Source of the DNA: Phyllostachys edulis
Lineage: Eukaryota; Streptophyta; Magnoliopsida; Poales; Poaceae
Assembly (NCBI GenBank): GCA_036346405.1
Contig: CM070554.1
Coordinates: 42,969,558 to 43,033,557 of the forward strand
Reading direction: 5' to 3'
DNA: 64,000 nucleotides
Shown here one piece after another: positions 1-12,300 of the stretch. A model generated the notes under the pieces. It worked only from the letters and a program-made list of their open reading frames with translations, was not told where the DNA came from and did no database searches. A program made the translations under genes and the position numbers. Each line of letters starts with the position of its first letter. Within the stretch, counting starts at the first letter, position 1.

Positions 1-1340
1 GACCCCGCCCAGCGCCGCCGCGCCTTGCCCGCCTTGGCTCGCCTGGGTCCGCCTTTGACCAGCGTTGATGACCTAGGCGGGCGAGCGCCTAGGGGCCGAT
101 TGAGGTGAGTCGCGGCGGTTGCCTGCGCCCGGCTCCTAGGCGGCGGCGGCCGCCTGGGATCATCAAGGCAAGCGGATCGACCGTCTTCGTCGCCGTAGAA
201 AGACTCAATCCATATTGGACTCGGCTTCAACTTGGCTCACGCGCGTATGACTGAAGATGGTGACACAACTCAAATACGTCTCGGACTTGACTCTGTTACA
301 AGATTAATTCTAACACCCACTCCATGGGAAAACAAATCAGGTAACGAGAGACAGAAGATAAGAGGAGGAGAGGAAGGGGGAGCTTCACCGACGGCGACGG
401 TAAGTGGGACGGGGAGGAGTGAGGGGCTCTTGGCACTCGGAGTGGTCGTCTCCGGTGTCGCCCGCGGGACGACACGGGAGGCTGCTCAAACTTTCCCACC
501 CACAGGGTTGTCTTCAGCCTGAGCTAGCGTAAGTGAGTCCACTTCTCAGTTTATCCAATGTAAAAGAGGACAATTTGATACTTGCAATGGTGATATATAT
601 GCAGCAGCCCGTGTCATTCTTAGGATGAGAAATCTATTGCTGTACTCTCTAAAAAGGTCTGCAAATGCTCCTTCATGCGTATATATTTTGTTTTTTTTTA
701 ATGAAGGATAATTAGCAGAGTGGATTGCATTTTTTTAGTTTGGAAGGCCTACCCTTTTAGGGTATATGCTGATCTTTTTGTCAGTGTGCCAAAAAAAGGT
801 TGCTTTGCTTGTTCTTATTTTGATCTATCCTGTCCCGGACATGCTGTTTTTCTATGAAGGATCTTATCTACTGCGCACGAAACAAACACCTAGCAGACAA
901 GGGATAAAGAAGACGACGTGCGCAATAATGCAGCTACGTATGACACTCGGAAGTTTTGGAACGAAGGGACGGATAGAGCTAGCAGAGGATGGGCGATATG
1001 GCGATATGGCAGCCTCCCATAGGGAACTGAAGCAACAGATTCCAACTTTCTGGGAAGAGCCAAGGGTGCAAAGACACGCGTAAGACATGGGCAAGAATTA
1101 GCAAGCAGCAAATCAGATAGCAGCGCTTGTCATGCAGAGATTCTTCCCTCTCACCACTCCTTTCCGTCTTGGAGAAAAAAAATGTGAAGAGATTTGTCCA
1201 ACAGGAAAAGGCATGGAGTTACTGGTGGGGCTAGCCGGCTAGGAATCTGTATGAACTTGGGTGAACCTGCGATATCTATATTTAACTGTTTATTAAGTCG
1301 AGGTGAGAAATAGTGGCGGATACCTATGGCACAAACACAA
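1..1340. other. Unassigned left edge with GC-rich head
   Basis: The first 190 bases are very GC-rich and repeat short motifs around GCCTAGGC, which suggests the cut end of a repeat that continues outside the window. From about 540 the base composition drops to ordinary AT-rich intergenic DNA. Open frames here are short, have no recognisable domain and overlap on both strands, so I call no gene. Confidence 0.5.
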
Positions 1341-1350
1341 GCTTTTTGTC

Positions 1351-1681
1351 GAATTTTTAGCTAAAATGGCACTGGTGACGTTCTGAATAACAAAAGTAGC
1401 CCCTATTTCCACGTCAAATGCAAAACAAACAACATTTTGTCCGTGCCCCAGAGGACCGGATCGAGCCGCCGTGCGAGCGACACGTCGGCGAGTCCAGCCC
1501 CTAGGGGCACGGACAGGGCGAGTCCTGTACATGCCTCTAGGGGCCGAACTCGCCGACGTGTCGCCTGCACGACGGCTCTAGTTCTCTAGGACATGAACAA
1601 GGTGCTATTGTTGCATTTGATGCGAAAAAGAGGCTACTTTTGCTATTCAGAATGTCAACATTGCCATTTTAGCAAAACCTC
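1351..1681. mobile_element. Foldback Mutator-like MITE
   Basis: The left arm starting GAATTTTTAGC and the right arm, read in reverse complement as GAGGTTTTGC, share CTAAAATGGC and continue as diverged inverted repeats for roughly 100 bases each. The GC-rich centre is also palindromic (CGACACGTCGGCGAG near 1468 against CTCGCCGACGTGTCG near 1547). Direct repeats GCTTTTTGTC (1341-1350) and GCATTTTGTC (1682-1691) flank it, with one mismatch, and look like a 9-10 bp TSD. Length of about 330 bp, long TIRs and TSD size fit a non-coding Mutator-like MITE. A hAT origin is less likely because the TSD exceeds 8 bp. Confidence 0.75.
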
Positions 1682-1770
1682 GCATTTTGTCGAGTCCATT
1701 TTGGTGATGTGGTTGAGCAGTTACCAAGAGTGGCTCCACTGTAGGAGTAAAATTATGCGAAGCAGTCTTA

Positions 1771-2054
1771 GGGCATGTATAATGCAAGATGCTTATACAT
1801 AAGTGTTTAAAGAGAGATAATATAGCCATGTCATCAAGCATACATGTAAAAGTCATTCCCTCTAATGCAAGCATTTCTTTTGTAGGTGTTTAAATGTTGT
1901 ATTATCTATTAATTAGATATAGTTATATACATAAGCATTGGTGCTTGATTAAGCATCGAGGCTATAAAATAATACCTTATCTGTCATATGTGGAAGGAAA
2001 AACCAGTTTTTTTTTTGCTAAACACCTCTCTAAGCAGCTGTATTGTATATGCTC
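1771..2054. mobile_element. Tourist-like (PIF/Harbinger) MITE
   Basis: The element opens with GGGCATGTATAATGC and closes with the imperfect inverted match GTATTGTATATGCTC. It is flanked by TTA on both sides (1768-1770 and 2055-2057), the standard 3-bp TSD of PIF/Harbinger elements. The size of 284 bp and AT-rich interior fit the Tourist class. It has no coding capacity. A T-run near 2009 suggests some decay. Confidence 0.8.
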
Positions 2055-2057
2055 TTA

Positions 2058-3376
2058 TAGCAGGATGAATGTATTTAGGTGTTTTTGCAAGCCTGGACGG
2101 TTGTGGTGTACGGTTGTGTGTGTGTGTTTTTGTGTGTTTTTTTTTTTTGCAGGGCGCAAAAATCACAATGTGAAAAAAAAAGCTTTGAATAGATTGCACG
2201 ATGCCCCGGATCATGACCACCTTTGTACGTCCCTAGCTAAATCTTGAGCGTGGCCTTTTGATCACCACTGTGAGAGAACTGGATGTTACTGTGGCACCGT
2301 GCCTTTCCTGTTGGAAAGCAGAGGACACAATTGCATAAAAATAGATCGATAGATCCATCGAGATCGATCTTTGCACAACGGAATATGCTCGAGGTCTTTT
2401 TGGTTGACATCAAATCTTTGCACATCTATATGGGTAGGTCAGGATTTTAGTTTAAATTCTTGGTTTATCTATACATAGATCCCGACCGAGAATTGATTTT
2501 CCAAACAAACCCTGATCGTGTAATCTGATCGGTCTATATTACATGTGTTCCTCTGAACTGCCATGCATGGTCCAGACCTCACATCTGAATCGATCTGTTG
2601 TGGTGCGCGCATGAGATATGCATAGTAATACTGTTCATGTTTCAGTGTGCAGCGAGCGAGTGAAAGCTACGGTTAGATCTAGTCAAAATCGATGGGAAAT
2701 TCATGGCACTGTTCATATCGACAGCGGTGAATTGCCACACGTTATTTGTGCACCCCAGCAGATCCCCCGCCCGCGGCCGCGTTGCCTGCCTCTATCAGAT
2801 ACGGAACAAAGTCGTCCACAAGTTTGCCTTCTCAGACTTCTCTTTCGGTTCTTCAATGTTCAGGCATCGAGCATCGTTTGTGCAGTAGCTAGACGGGTTT
2901 GAAGAGCTGGTAGTCTCTACTCTGTAGTTTTCAGGCATCGTTTTTATAGTAGCATCCTAAATATCGTCGTCAGTCACGACGTGGGCGATGTTTGCCTCTC
3001 CCCGTATATCAGCTAATGGTAACTTGTTCTTGAAACTCGATTTTGCGGGTGACCTGTTTATGTTAGGTATATAAGCATTTTTACGATTATTATAATTCCT
3101 AAAACAATAATTGAACCACCATAAGCATATATACTAGGTATATTTGGAACTATGGACAGTAGCATGATCATCAATTTAAATATTTCTATCTCATATATAT
3201 GCGCTAACAAGGCAAAGCCTAGATCAAGAACACTACTAACAGAAGTAGACATCAATATCATCACATGATTTATTTTTAGAAAGTAAGGCCTAGCTATATC
3301 AGAAGATATCACTGCGACTTACAGAGAATCGCTCCGACGAAGGTCGCGTTAGAGGCTGATGCAAAGAAGACGACGT
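2058..3376. other. Unassigned intergenic stretch
   Basis: No gene is recognisable. The stretch includes a GT-rich and T-rich simple repeat near 2115-2149 and an AT-rich section at 3055-3300. The bases just left of the CACTA element (ending GACGACGTGAA) continue at 15192, so this flank and 15195 onward were contiguous before the CACTA insertion. Confidence 0.5.
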
Positions 3377-3398
3377 GAACACTACTACATACAGTCTC

Positions 3399-3661
3399 AT
3401 CACAGACGGTTTGAAACCGTCATCATAGACGGTTTTTGAACCGTCTGAATTTGTTCATATCACAGATGGTTCAAAAACCGTCTGTGATACTCATAACACA
3501 GACAGTTTTTTGTTGAAACCGTCTGTGAAAGTATGGTATCACAGACGGTTTCCATTAAAAACTATTTGTGATACGTAGCATATCACAGACGGTTCTATTT
3601 AGAAACCGTCTGTGATATTCAAAAATATCGCAGACGGTTTCAACAAAAACCGTCTGTGATA
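3399..3661. repeat. Left subterminal repeat array of the CACTA
   Basis: Successive palindromic pairs of the type TCACAGACGGTTTC and GAAACCGTCTGTGATA, separated by short spacers, fill the left 260 bases. In CACTA elements such arrays are the binding sites for the element's own regulatory protein. Single-base variants between units are visible, for example AGATGG for AGACGG. Confidence 0.9.
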
Positions 3662-4099
3662 GCTCTTTACCCTAACTACTTTTTTTCGATTTTTGGCTAG
3701 CCTCAGGAATTGCTAGCCATGCCTTCTGAAAACAAGCATGCAGAAAACAGATACATCACAGATAATCAATTGTTGACAACTTAAAGTGATCATTACTCAA
3801 AATAAATTACAAAAGATCGAATTTGTTCAAGTATTGTCGCTATAGTTACAATTGGAATACAATTGAGTCAATTGTTTGCAGGTGGTTAAGAGGTGTCGAC
3901 GGGGTGAAACTTTGGGTCAGCGACGAAGTGAAACTCTCCTTTGTCGTTAATGATATCTGACATGATAAAGACGCAGAGCTTCCCTCGAACGTCCGTGATC
4001 TCCTGCCCATCGAGTCTATCTAAATCTATCATCAAGTCCTATCGCTAGCAAGAGCAAAGTGGTAAGCATATATATGTAAATTTATAATTAGGAAATAAT

Positions 4100-5637
4100 T
4101 ATTTTGAGATTGACAAACCTCGAGATCCTTCTTCTTAGCACTAATGATTTGCCGCATATAATAGCAAACGTAGATTGCATATAGCTCATCATTTTTTTTG
4201 CTGGCGGCACTGCAAAAATAGAATTACATATATAGGTATAGTCAGCTCGAGAAGCATTATTATGAAGTATGATATATGATTATTGTGTTGTAGTGCGTAC
4301 CGAAAATTTCATCCTGTGTGTTAGTTGGGCGCTCGATCCATTGTATGCTTCTTCTTGGCTAACATAGGCGATGAACGAACTACATGATTCCAAAAAGTTA
4401 TCCTCGGCCATTTCAAACGAATGAAGACTACAATAGAGTTATGTATGGAGGAAATGAGCATACCTATCAAGTATTCCTTGCAGAATGCTGAAGTCGTGGT
4501 TGTTTCTAACTAGGGAATCAAGGTATATCACCCTGTTCCTCTTTGGTATAATGACTAAAAGGATCCAGTGGTACCTACTCATGCATGTCGCTATAGTCAT
4601 TAAACCTAAGTTCGTGCTGCGTATAAAGTACAAATGAAATTTGTATAGCAAGTAGTGAAGCAGTTATCCCTGGTTTTAGGACACCACTATATAGTCCTGG
4701 TTGTCCTGACAAAGTAATGTCGCCGTTATGTATTTCTTGACAAAGGACGGGTCTGTTTTGATGGTTTGCATAGATACCACGTGTGGGTCGAGGAAGCCCA
4801 CCGGTTCTCATCAGGCTCGGGCATTTTTCATTATGTATCTATACATAAGCAATGAGTTGTGATATTTATTGGTATTACATGAATGTAGAACTTGATTATA
4901 CACACTTACAGTATCCAACATCGTAGAAGCGAGGCATCGAGGCCAACGAGGTTGAATAGGTCATATAAGTCGTTGAAGCCCACGACGAAGTTGCCCGGCC
5001 CGTTGAAGAAATGCTCATCCTTGTATCTAACGGTGATTCCAGTATCGCACCCCTTCTTTTCTGTCTTCTGCATGTACCAGGCATGTAAAGCTTGACAACC
5101 AAATCTAGCGCGGGTTAATACTGTGCTGGAGCAAAACGGTTTTCCGATGGAGTACTTCTCGGACTTCCTGGACTTGGGAGGCGCCTTAATATTCATCGAT
5201 TTCGATTTGCCCTTAGCGACTGGCAGCGTCTTCCTGCGAGATGACTCGGGAACCGATACGGTGAGACGCTTTTCTTGTTCCTTTGGTGTCTTCTCCACGG
5301 GAACCGATGAGGTGGCCTTCTGAGGTGAAGGATGAGGTGGAGTCATCGAGGGTCCCGTTGGAGAGGAATGGTCATGTCGAGATCGCGGCACTGCTGGGAC
5401 CAGGGTGATGTCCTTCTTGGGCCACTGGATAAAAGTGTGTCTGGCATCCCCTAGTGTTTTGATGTCTTCGTTCGGGCGAATCTCCAGCGGGACGACCATG
5501 AAATTGTCATGTACCATGTCCACCTGGACCCTGGCGTAACCCTGCGCCAGCTGGGCACCGTGCTGCACTACCCCTTCCTGGTATGGATACACCATCCCCC
5601 GCCCAGCCTCAATAGAAATGGACCCAACCATCCTCAC
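4100..5637 (-). pseudogene. CACTA second gene, 3' half: DUF8039-like region and Ulp1 (C48) protease
   Basis: Continues leftwards from the Transposase_24 part. A run around 5550-5400 reads like the domain often named DUF8039 in grass transposon proteins (DNFMVVPLEIRPNEDI). A basic linker follows, and then the lead-in to a C48 cysteine protease (LDASLLRCW near 4910). The catalytic core is recognisable further left: HWILLVIIPKRNRVIYLDSL at about 4510-4570 supplies the His and Asp expected of Ulp1, and TYVCYYMRQI near 4145-4175 matches the conserved end of the fold. The frame shifts several times between 4906 and 4400, so the protease is broken. In such elements this gene is proposed to cut SUMO-like tags or to help transposase function; that role is inferred from family knowledge only. 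Confidence 0.75.
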
Positions 5638-6176
5638 TTGGAGCTTGCAGGGCGTCGGCTCCTACAAAATGATACGCAATTAGCTAAGGCGTCCAATAGG
5701 TCTATCTTTGGTGCATTTCATAGATGTACATTACCTGGATGTCTTCTATCGGTAATTGGACATCGTCATGTTCAAAATTATGCGTGGACGCGATGCTACT
5801 CCGATGTCAAGGAGGACTAGCTCCCAAATTAACGGGGGTGGCTTGCGGCTGGCTCAGGAGTTGATTCATTTGATCCTACAATGTGGTTATCTGTCCTTGA
5901 AATTTTGCAGTAATCATCTGTACCAACCGGTCCTCGTGCACGGCCTTGGATGTCTTCCTACTCCTATACGTGCAGTAGTCGTCTGCGAATCCATAACTTC
6001 AAGATACGTTAACACCAAGGCCTCGCGTTCGACCCGGGTGCTCCTTGTTTCCTAGGGCCGTAGATAGTATATCTTTCTCCCTGTTTGCTTGGAACGAGCC
6101 TTGGGAAGTTTGGGTAGTCAATTCACGTTGTAAGAGGTCATCATGTTATTATAGACACTATGAAGTTATGGACTTA

Positions 6177-6923
6177 TTAACAACTAGGTAGTTCGACATA
6201 TTTACCACACGTTGAGACACTTCTGAAAGAGATGCTGCCCGAAGACGAGACTTTTGCCCTCGCTTTTAACCAGCTTAGGGCATGCGGGTCTGTGATCTCA
6301 GGAAATGGCCTGGTTGCATTTTCCTCCTCCGCTGCCCATTCCGTGGATTTAGCCACGTACCCAGCGGTGTCGAGTCTGTGGGGATGAGTGTTTCGTGTCT
6401 GGAGAGCTTTGTGCGCCGCACTTTGCTCCTTAAATTCAGCCGTCGTCTTCATAGCCACAAAGGCATCCCATGTTTCCCGCGTCAAGAATCCATACTTCGC
6501 GAAGGGTATCTCACCCGTGTTCACATACTTCGTGACAAGATTGCTCTTGAAGGTCCTCCACACGTGATCTATCGAGAGAAACACATGCCGTTCCACGCGT
6601 GCCATGTCTGCTTCTGGGATAGTGAACTTGCTTAAAAGTTTTGTCCACAGCGCGCTTCTCTGTTCTTTCGTTAGAGACTTCCAGCTTGGTGTGGTGATGG
6701 GGACCCGTTCCCTTGCAAGTATCCTGCAGATGGTCTGGAATCTCGCCGCTGATCTCTGGGGACTCAAAGGGATCCCAACGTCATTGACATTCGTGATGAT
6801 CAGTCGGCCCGCAGGTATTTTTGATTTTCCTCTGCAATCTCGCTTACGTATCATTATCGTTGACAGAAATCCAGACGCATTAGGCGGCGTCTGTGACGGC
6901 GGCGAAGACGGTGCCTCTGCCAT
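6177..6923 (-). pseudogene. CACTA second gene, 5' part: Transposase_24 (Ptta/En-Spm) domain
   Basis: A 248-codon frame starts with ATG at 6923 (MAEAPSSPPSQ). After a proline-rich head it runs through GRLIITNVNDVGIPLSPQRS into a helical domain with WKSLTKEQRSALWTKLLSKF and ETWDAFVAMKTTAEFKEQS. These are the hallmarks of the plant Transposase_24/Ptta family, the TNPA-like partner that binds subterminal repeats. The frame itself is open, but its continuation to the left (5637 onward) is in other frames, either through introns or damage. The interval 5640-6176 has no matching frame that I recognise and may be intronic. Confidence 0.75.
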
Positions 6924-6929
6924 CTACGG

Positions 6930-7850
6930 CGCCGGTTACGGCGCCTCTGCCATCTTGCTTACTTGCTATCTATATAAGTTACATAAGCTCAACATGTACA
7001 ATATTAGCAAATAATAATAATTAATTCCAGCATAAATATGAAACAATAAAGCATTAATCCAACAACATTTAAATGACCAAATTAACATAATCAAATGTAA
7101 ATCATTCAAGTCATTTAAATTGATTGAAATGCTAAACATATACCACATGTATATGAATGAAATAAGCACAGAGTTGCAAAAGATTGATGATAGTTTGTGC
7201 TCTCAGAAGGAGAGTTGCAAAAGAACAAGTCTTGGTCATCTTACCTAGTATGTTGAATGCAAAGGATTTAACCTTTGCAATCTTAGTACATCTGTCAATA
7301 TATCTTCACTAATCAAATTTAACAATTATCAAACAGATCTTGAGCTGAACCTAAAACTTTCCTGTTGAATGTCAAATTTATCTCACGGTAGCAAAATAAA
7401 CTTTCAATTCACAGATTATCAAAGACTATCAGAGTCAATATATCCACCGAGACAACAGAAGGCAATCTATTATGAAAAACAGAACAGAGCAATGATATCA
7501 AGATAATCACAATATCATTTCAGCAAAGAGGATTATCCACAGATTGAGAATAACTATGTAAGTATCTTACAAAGATCAACTAGTTCATACAAGGATAATC
7601 TGAACTATGCAGAACTGACAACCAAAAGGAATAAAGCTATAGATTAAACCTAACAACAGAAAGCAATAGTTTTAGCTCAAGATTGTTTCTAATTATCAAA
7701 TTGATTTTAGATTTGACATTCATCACAGAGCCGATCAACCGAGCCCACATAACCACTTTGCTATCTCTCAGTGCACAATCTAATATAGAATTTGAAGCCA
7801 ATCCAGCACATAAGTATATAGCCAAAGTGATGCACAAACGTAATATAGGA
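6930..7850. other. AT-rich non-coding interval of the CACTA
   Basis: Strongly AT-rich DNA upstream, on the minus strand, of the Transposase_24 gene. There is an imperfect direct repeat (AGTTGCAAAAGA near 7173 and 7212). I see no coding signal. It probably contains the promoter or an untranslated first exon of the second CACTA gene. Confidence 0.4.
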
Positions 7851-7879
7851 ATACTCACAGAGAGGATGCCGCACAAGAA

Positions 7880-8100
7880 CTCACGGTGCAAGGAGGAGGC
7901 CGACACGGGGAGGAGGGAGGTGCGGGGGAGGAGGCCGGTGAAGGGGAGGAGGCCGACACGGGGAGGAGGACGGCGCGGGAAGGAGGCTAGTGCAGAGGGA
8001 GGACGCCGACATGGGGAGGAGGACAGCGCGGGGAGGAGGCCGTGCAGAGGGAGGATGCCGACACGGGGAGGAGGCCGCGCGTCGAGGTAGCGCCAGCGTC
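7880..8100. repeat. GC-rich minisatellite (GACACGGGGAGGAGG-type)
   Basis: Roughly 18-bp variants of GCCGACACGGGGAGGAGG repeat imperfectly, interrupted by related GAGGAGG runs. All open frames through it (proline- and arginine-rich on the minus strand, glycine- and arginine-rich on the plus strand) are products of the repeat and are not called as genes. Confidence 0.7.
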
Positions 8101-8257
8101 GTCGATGTCGGGGGCGGTGGCATCGAGGTCGGAGGCGGCGGTGTCGGGCCTTACGGGGAGGTGAACGGGCGAGCCCTAGAGGAGGTGAAGGAGCAAGAGC
8201 TGAGTGGGATAAGGGCACTGGCGAGATGAATGGGCGAGCCCTAGGGTTATGAAGGCC

Positions 8258-8552
8258 TATCACAGACGGTTCTATTATGAAACCGTCTGCGAAAATAAAT
8301 CACAGACAGTTTTATTAAAGAACCGTCTGTGATACGTTGCATATCACGGACGGTTCTATTAAAGAACCGTCCGTGATATGGAATGTATCACAGACGGTTC
8401 TTTAATAGAACCGTCTGTGATAAACTCTCACAGACGGTTCCATAATAGAACCGTCTGTGATAAACTCATATCACAGACGGTTCTATTGTTCCTCAATAGA
8501 ACCGTCTGTGATTCCTTATCACAGATGGTTCCATAATAGAACCGTCTGTGAT
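8258..8552. repeat. Internal block of CACTA subterminal-type repeats
   Basis: About eight palindromic units of the form TATCACAGACGGTTCTATTA and its complement, the same motif as at both element ends, sit in the middle of the element about 4.9 kb from the left end and 6.6 kb from the right end. No CACTA terminus or TSD is visible at either edge, so this is not simply the end of a nested element. It lies between the two minus-strand genes and just upstream of a plus-strand TATA box and ORF. Confidence 0.85.
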
Positions 8553-8708
8553 AACCTGATGAAAATTCCTATCCACATCAAGTCTCTTTATTTTCCCGCG
8601 TGTGTCTCTTCGTCTCACGATCGCACGGCTCTTCGTCTCTTCATTTTCCAACGTCGCTACAGCTCCCAAATATCTCTTCGTCTCTCATTCCGGCTTTAGT
8701 ACTTGTTC

Positions 8709-8716
8709 TATAAATA
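8709..8716 (+). promoter_or_regulatory. TATA box for the internal plus-strand ORF
   Basis: TATAAATA at 8709-8716 lies 65-72 bases upstream of the ATG at 8781 and about 155 bases downstream of the internal repeat block. The spacing fits a plant core promoter. No initiation site can be proved from sequence alone. Confidence 0.5.
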
Positions 8717-8780
8717 GATATCCTCTTCTATAAGGGATTTCTCATGAACCTCCTTGATCCCCTTTCTCCACAAACTCCAA

Positions 8781-9371
8781 ATGACTTCCGCTCTCGTGCC
8801 AGCTGTATTGGCCTACATTGTGCTTGTTTACTCGCACCTCTTTGGTCGCAACCTGGCCCAAGCTGCGGACATGCCTTTCGTTCGCAATGTCATCCGTTGT
8901 AGGCCCTCCGATCTACCGGAGACCATAGCGGCCATCATCTGTCGACCGGAGCTCCTCCTCAGACAGACCAATGCGAGGGTCTGTGGCATCCAGCGAGTAA
9001 ACCTCATCGTGGAGATTGTCCTATGGAACTACTTAGTCTGCATTGAGGATGCAGCCCAGAGAGTCGAGGATGACATCCGAATTGCAGGAGAGCGGGTCGA
9101 CCTCGCCGAGACGGAGGAGACCAGGGTTGATGGCCTCTAGGCTATATGGGGCTTGGTTTCGGAGTCCAAACGGCTACAAGCGCGAATCGAGCGTGCAAGG
9201 TCGCAGGTGGAGGCATTTGATCTAACAGTTGCTGATCCCGCCACCACTGAAGCCGACGAGAAGGTTTATGAAGATTTGAAGGCTAAGATAGGATCGCTAA
9301 TCCTTTTTTTTATCGTTTGTGATGTAAAAAGGATATGGTCTTTTTATCGTCTGTTTATTACAAGTGCATAA
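8781..9371 (+). pseudogene. Unrecognised alpha-helical protein encoded inside the CACTA
   Basis: I do not recognise this protein. From ATG 8781 (MTSALVPAVLAYIVLVYSHL) the frame runs 119 codons to a TAG at 9138-9140, then stays open to 9371. The stop is followed by coherent protein-like sequence (SKRLQARIERARSQVEAFDL), so it looks like one premature stop in a longer reading frame. The N-terminus holds one hydrophobic segment (about residues 5-20) that could be a signal anchor. The middle is rich in charged residues around RCRPSDLPETIAAIICRPE, and the C-terminal part looks like a coiled coil. It is opposite in strand to both transposon genes and has its own TATA box. It could be a captured host gene or a third gene of this CACTA family. 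Confidence 0.5.
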
Positions 9372-12300
9372 TGTTATCATTCCACATTACAATGAAGTCC
9401 ACATTGACATCAAAATCAGATATGACAATTCCATGTTGACATCAAAATATATAAGAGATTACAAGTCCATAACACATGGCAAGTCCATATTGACATGTCT
9501 CATGTTATGGAATAAATTAATTACAATGGAGTAAATTCTTAATTAAAATATAACCCTTCATGATGATCGACGCGCATATAGCTAGCTTCCTCACTGGGTT
9601 CTTCCTTGAGCCTGATGTCGTCTCCGAAAGGAGGCAACTCATTAAATTGATTGTATTCTTCCTCGTCCACTACATTCTCAACTCCGACAATCCTCCTTTT
9701 TCCATGAAGAACTACATGGCGCTTCTTATTTACCGGGTCGGTTATATAGAAGACTTGAACAACTTTGCTTGATGCGAATGGTTCGTCTTTGTATCCAACA
9801 CGTTCGAGGTCCACGAGAGTGACGTCGTGCTTGTCGACCTTCACTGTGGGAGATGGACCCAACGCACGAAATAGGGGATCTTGAAAAGCACGTGGTCGAG
9901 CTCCCATATTTCCTCTATTTGCCCATAGTAGGAGCTCCTCAGCCCATCGGTACTGAATGCATCTATGCGGACACTGCTGTTCTGGACTATGCTCTTCCTA
10001 TCCTGAGCTGCCGTATAAAATGTGTATCCATTTATGTCGTATCCTTGCCATGTGACAATTGTAAATTGTGGCCCTTTTGCCAACCATAGCAGCGTATCAT
10101 CACTTGATGACCTCCCAGTGATTCGCACCTTTAACCATTCGTTGAACCGACGGTTGTGCTCTCTCGTGATCCAAACCTTCGACCAGTTTGAATTCTATTG
10201 GCATACCATGTCTTTGTGCTCGACAATGTACGAAGACACTTGGGTCATGTGTTGCAAGACCGTGAAATGGGCTTGAGCGTACATATCCAGATCGGGAGTG
10301 ATTGATTTCCTTTCGATGGTCCCGATACCATCCAGTCTCCCCTCATGACGAGATAGAGGCACACCTATCGATTCCACCTGAGCCATGTAGTCGACGCAGA
10401 ACTCAATGACCTCTTCGGTTGCATAACTTTTGATGATGCTGCCCTCCGGTCGAGATCGATTCCGTACGTAGGACTTGAGAATTCCCATATACCTCTCGAA
10501 CGAGTACATATGACGTAGGAACACAGGGCCACATATCTTTATCTCTTTCACAAGGTGAACAATGAGATGGACCATGATATCGAAAAATGACAGAGGAAAA
10601 TACATCTCAAGATGACATAGAGTCGTCACCACCTCGGCCTGCAGAGCATCTAGTCCTTAGGGATTGATGACCTTCTGAGCAATTGAGTTGAAGAAATAAC
10701 ACAACCTCAAGATTGCCACTTGGACCTTGTTCGGCAAGATGCTCCTAATTGCAACAGGAAGCATTTGTGTCATCAGCACATGACAATCATGATACTTCAT
10801 ACCAATTAATTTCAAATCTTGCATAGAAACAAGTTTCTTAATGTTAGCGGAGTAACCAGACGGGACTTTCACACCATGCAAGCTCTGGCACAGTTCATTT
10901 CTCTCGGCCTTGGACAGAGTGTAGCAAGCTGGTGGAAGGTACGTTCGTCCTTTATTGGTCTCTTTCGATGCTAACTTGGTCCTTATGTTCATATCAACCA
11001 AGTCATGTCGTGTGTTAATACCATCCTTTATTTTGCCACTAATGTTTAGTAAGAGACCAATCAAGCTATCACATACATTCTTCTCCACGTGCATGACGTC
11101 GATGCAGTGGCGAACTTCTAAGTGCTCCCAATAAGGTAAGTCCCAAAAAATTGACCGCTTCTTCCAGATGTTCTTCTGACGGGTTCTTAATTTACGTCCC
11201 TTCCCAAGCACAACATCGATATCCTTAACCATATCATAGACCTCTTTCCCTCTAAAAGCCCTTGGAGCTGAACCGTCCTCCTTATTTCTGTCGAATTATT
11301 TCTTCATCTTGCGGTATGGGTGACTTTTGGGAAGGAACCTACAGTGACGTATATACACAGTTTTACGTGAGTTGTTCCGCCATACACTCTCTGTAGCATC
11401 TAAGCAGTGCGGACAGGCTTTGGCTCCTTTTGTACTGAAGCTCGACAGGTTACCAAGGGCAGAAAAATCATTGATAGTGCAGAACAACATGGCGTGTAAA
11501 ATAAAGTTCTCTCATTTGTACGCATCCCATACCTATACCCCTTCATTCCACAGTGTCACAAGATCTTCCAGCAATGGTGCTAGGTACACATTAATATCAT
11601 TCTCATGTTGCTTCAACCCTTCGATAAGTAGTGACATCAAAATATACTTCCGCTTCATACACAGCCAAGGAGGAAGGTTGTACATACATAGATTCATAGG
11701 CCAGATGCTATGTCGGCTGCTCATGTTACCAAAAGGATTCATTCCATCTGTACTCAACCCTAACCTTATGTTCCTCGGTTCCGCACTGAACTCTTTGAAG
11801 CTTCGATCGAAGTTTCTCCACTAGGCAGAATCAGCAGGGTGTCTTAGCTTTCCATCTTTCTTACGCTCCTCCGAGTGTCAACGCATCAATCTTGCCTCCT
11901 TTGGGTTCACAAATAAACGCTTCAAATGTAGGATCACAGACAGATACCACAATATCTTAGCAAGAGGTTATTGCTTCACCTTAGCCATATTTTGACGTTT
12001 GTATCGGGATGCTTTGCACACGGGACGTACATGCATGTCTGCATACTCTTTACGGTAGATGATACAATCGTTCGGACATGCATGTATTCTTTCTACTTCC
12101 ATTCCCAATAGACAAAGAACCTTCTTTGCTTGGTAGGTGGTGCTGGGCAACACGTTTTCCTCCAGAAGGATGTCCGCTAGGAGACCTAACAACCCCGTGA
12201 AACTCTTATCGGACCAACCATTGCTTGCCTTCAATTTCAGCAGTTCAATCACGGTAGACAACCTTGTGTATTCCGGCTTGCAGCCAGGGAACAAAGGTCT

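Noticed and set aside
1593..2902. Small ORFs that might be host peptides
   Set aside because: They overlap the two MITEs or lack any motif, start context or conservation clue.
8258..8552. Regular palindromic repeats with spacers, CRISPR-like at first sight
   Set aside because: Plant nuclear context, variable palindromic units identical to CACTA subterminal repeats, and short non-unique spacers.
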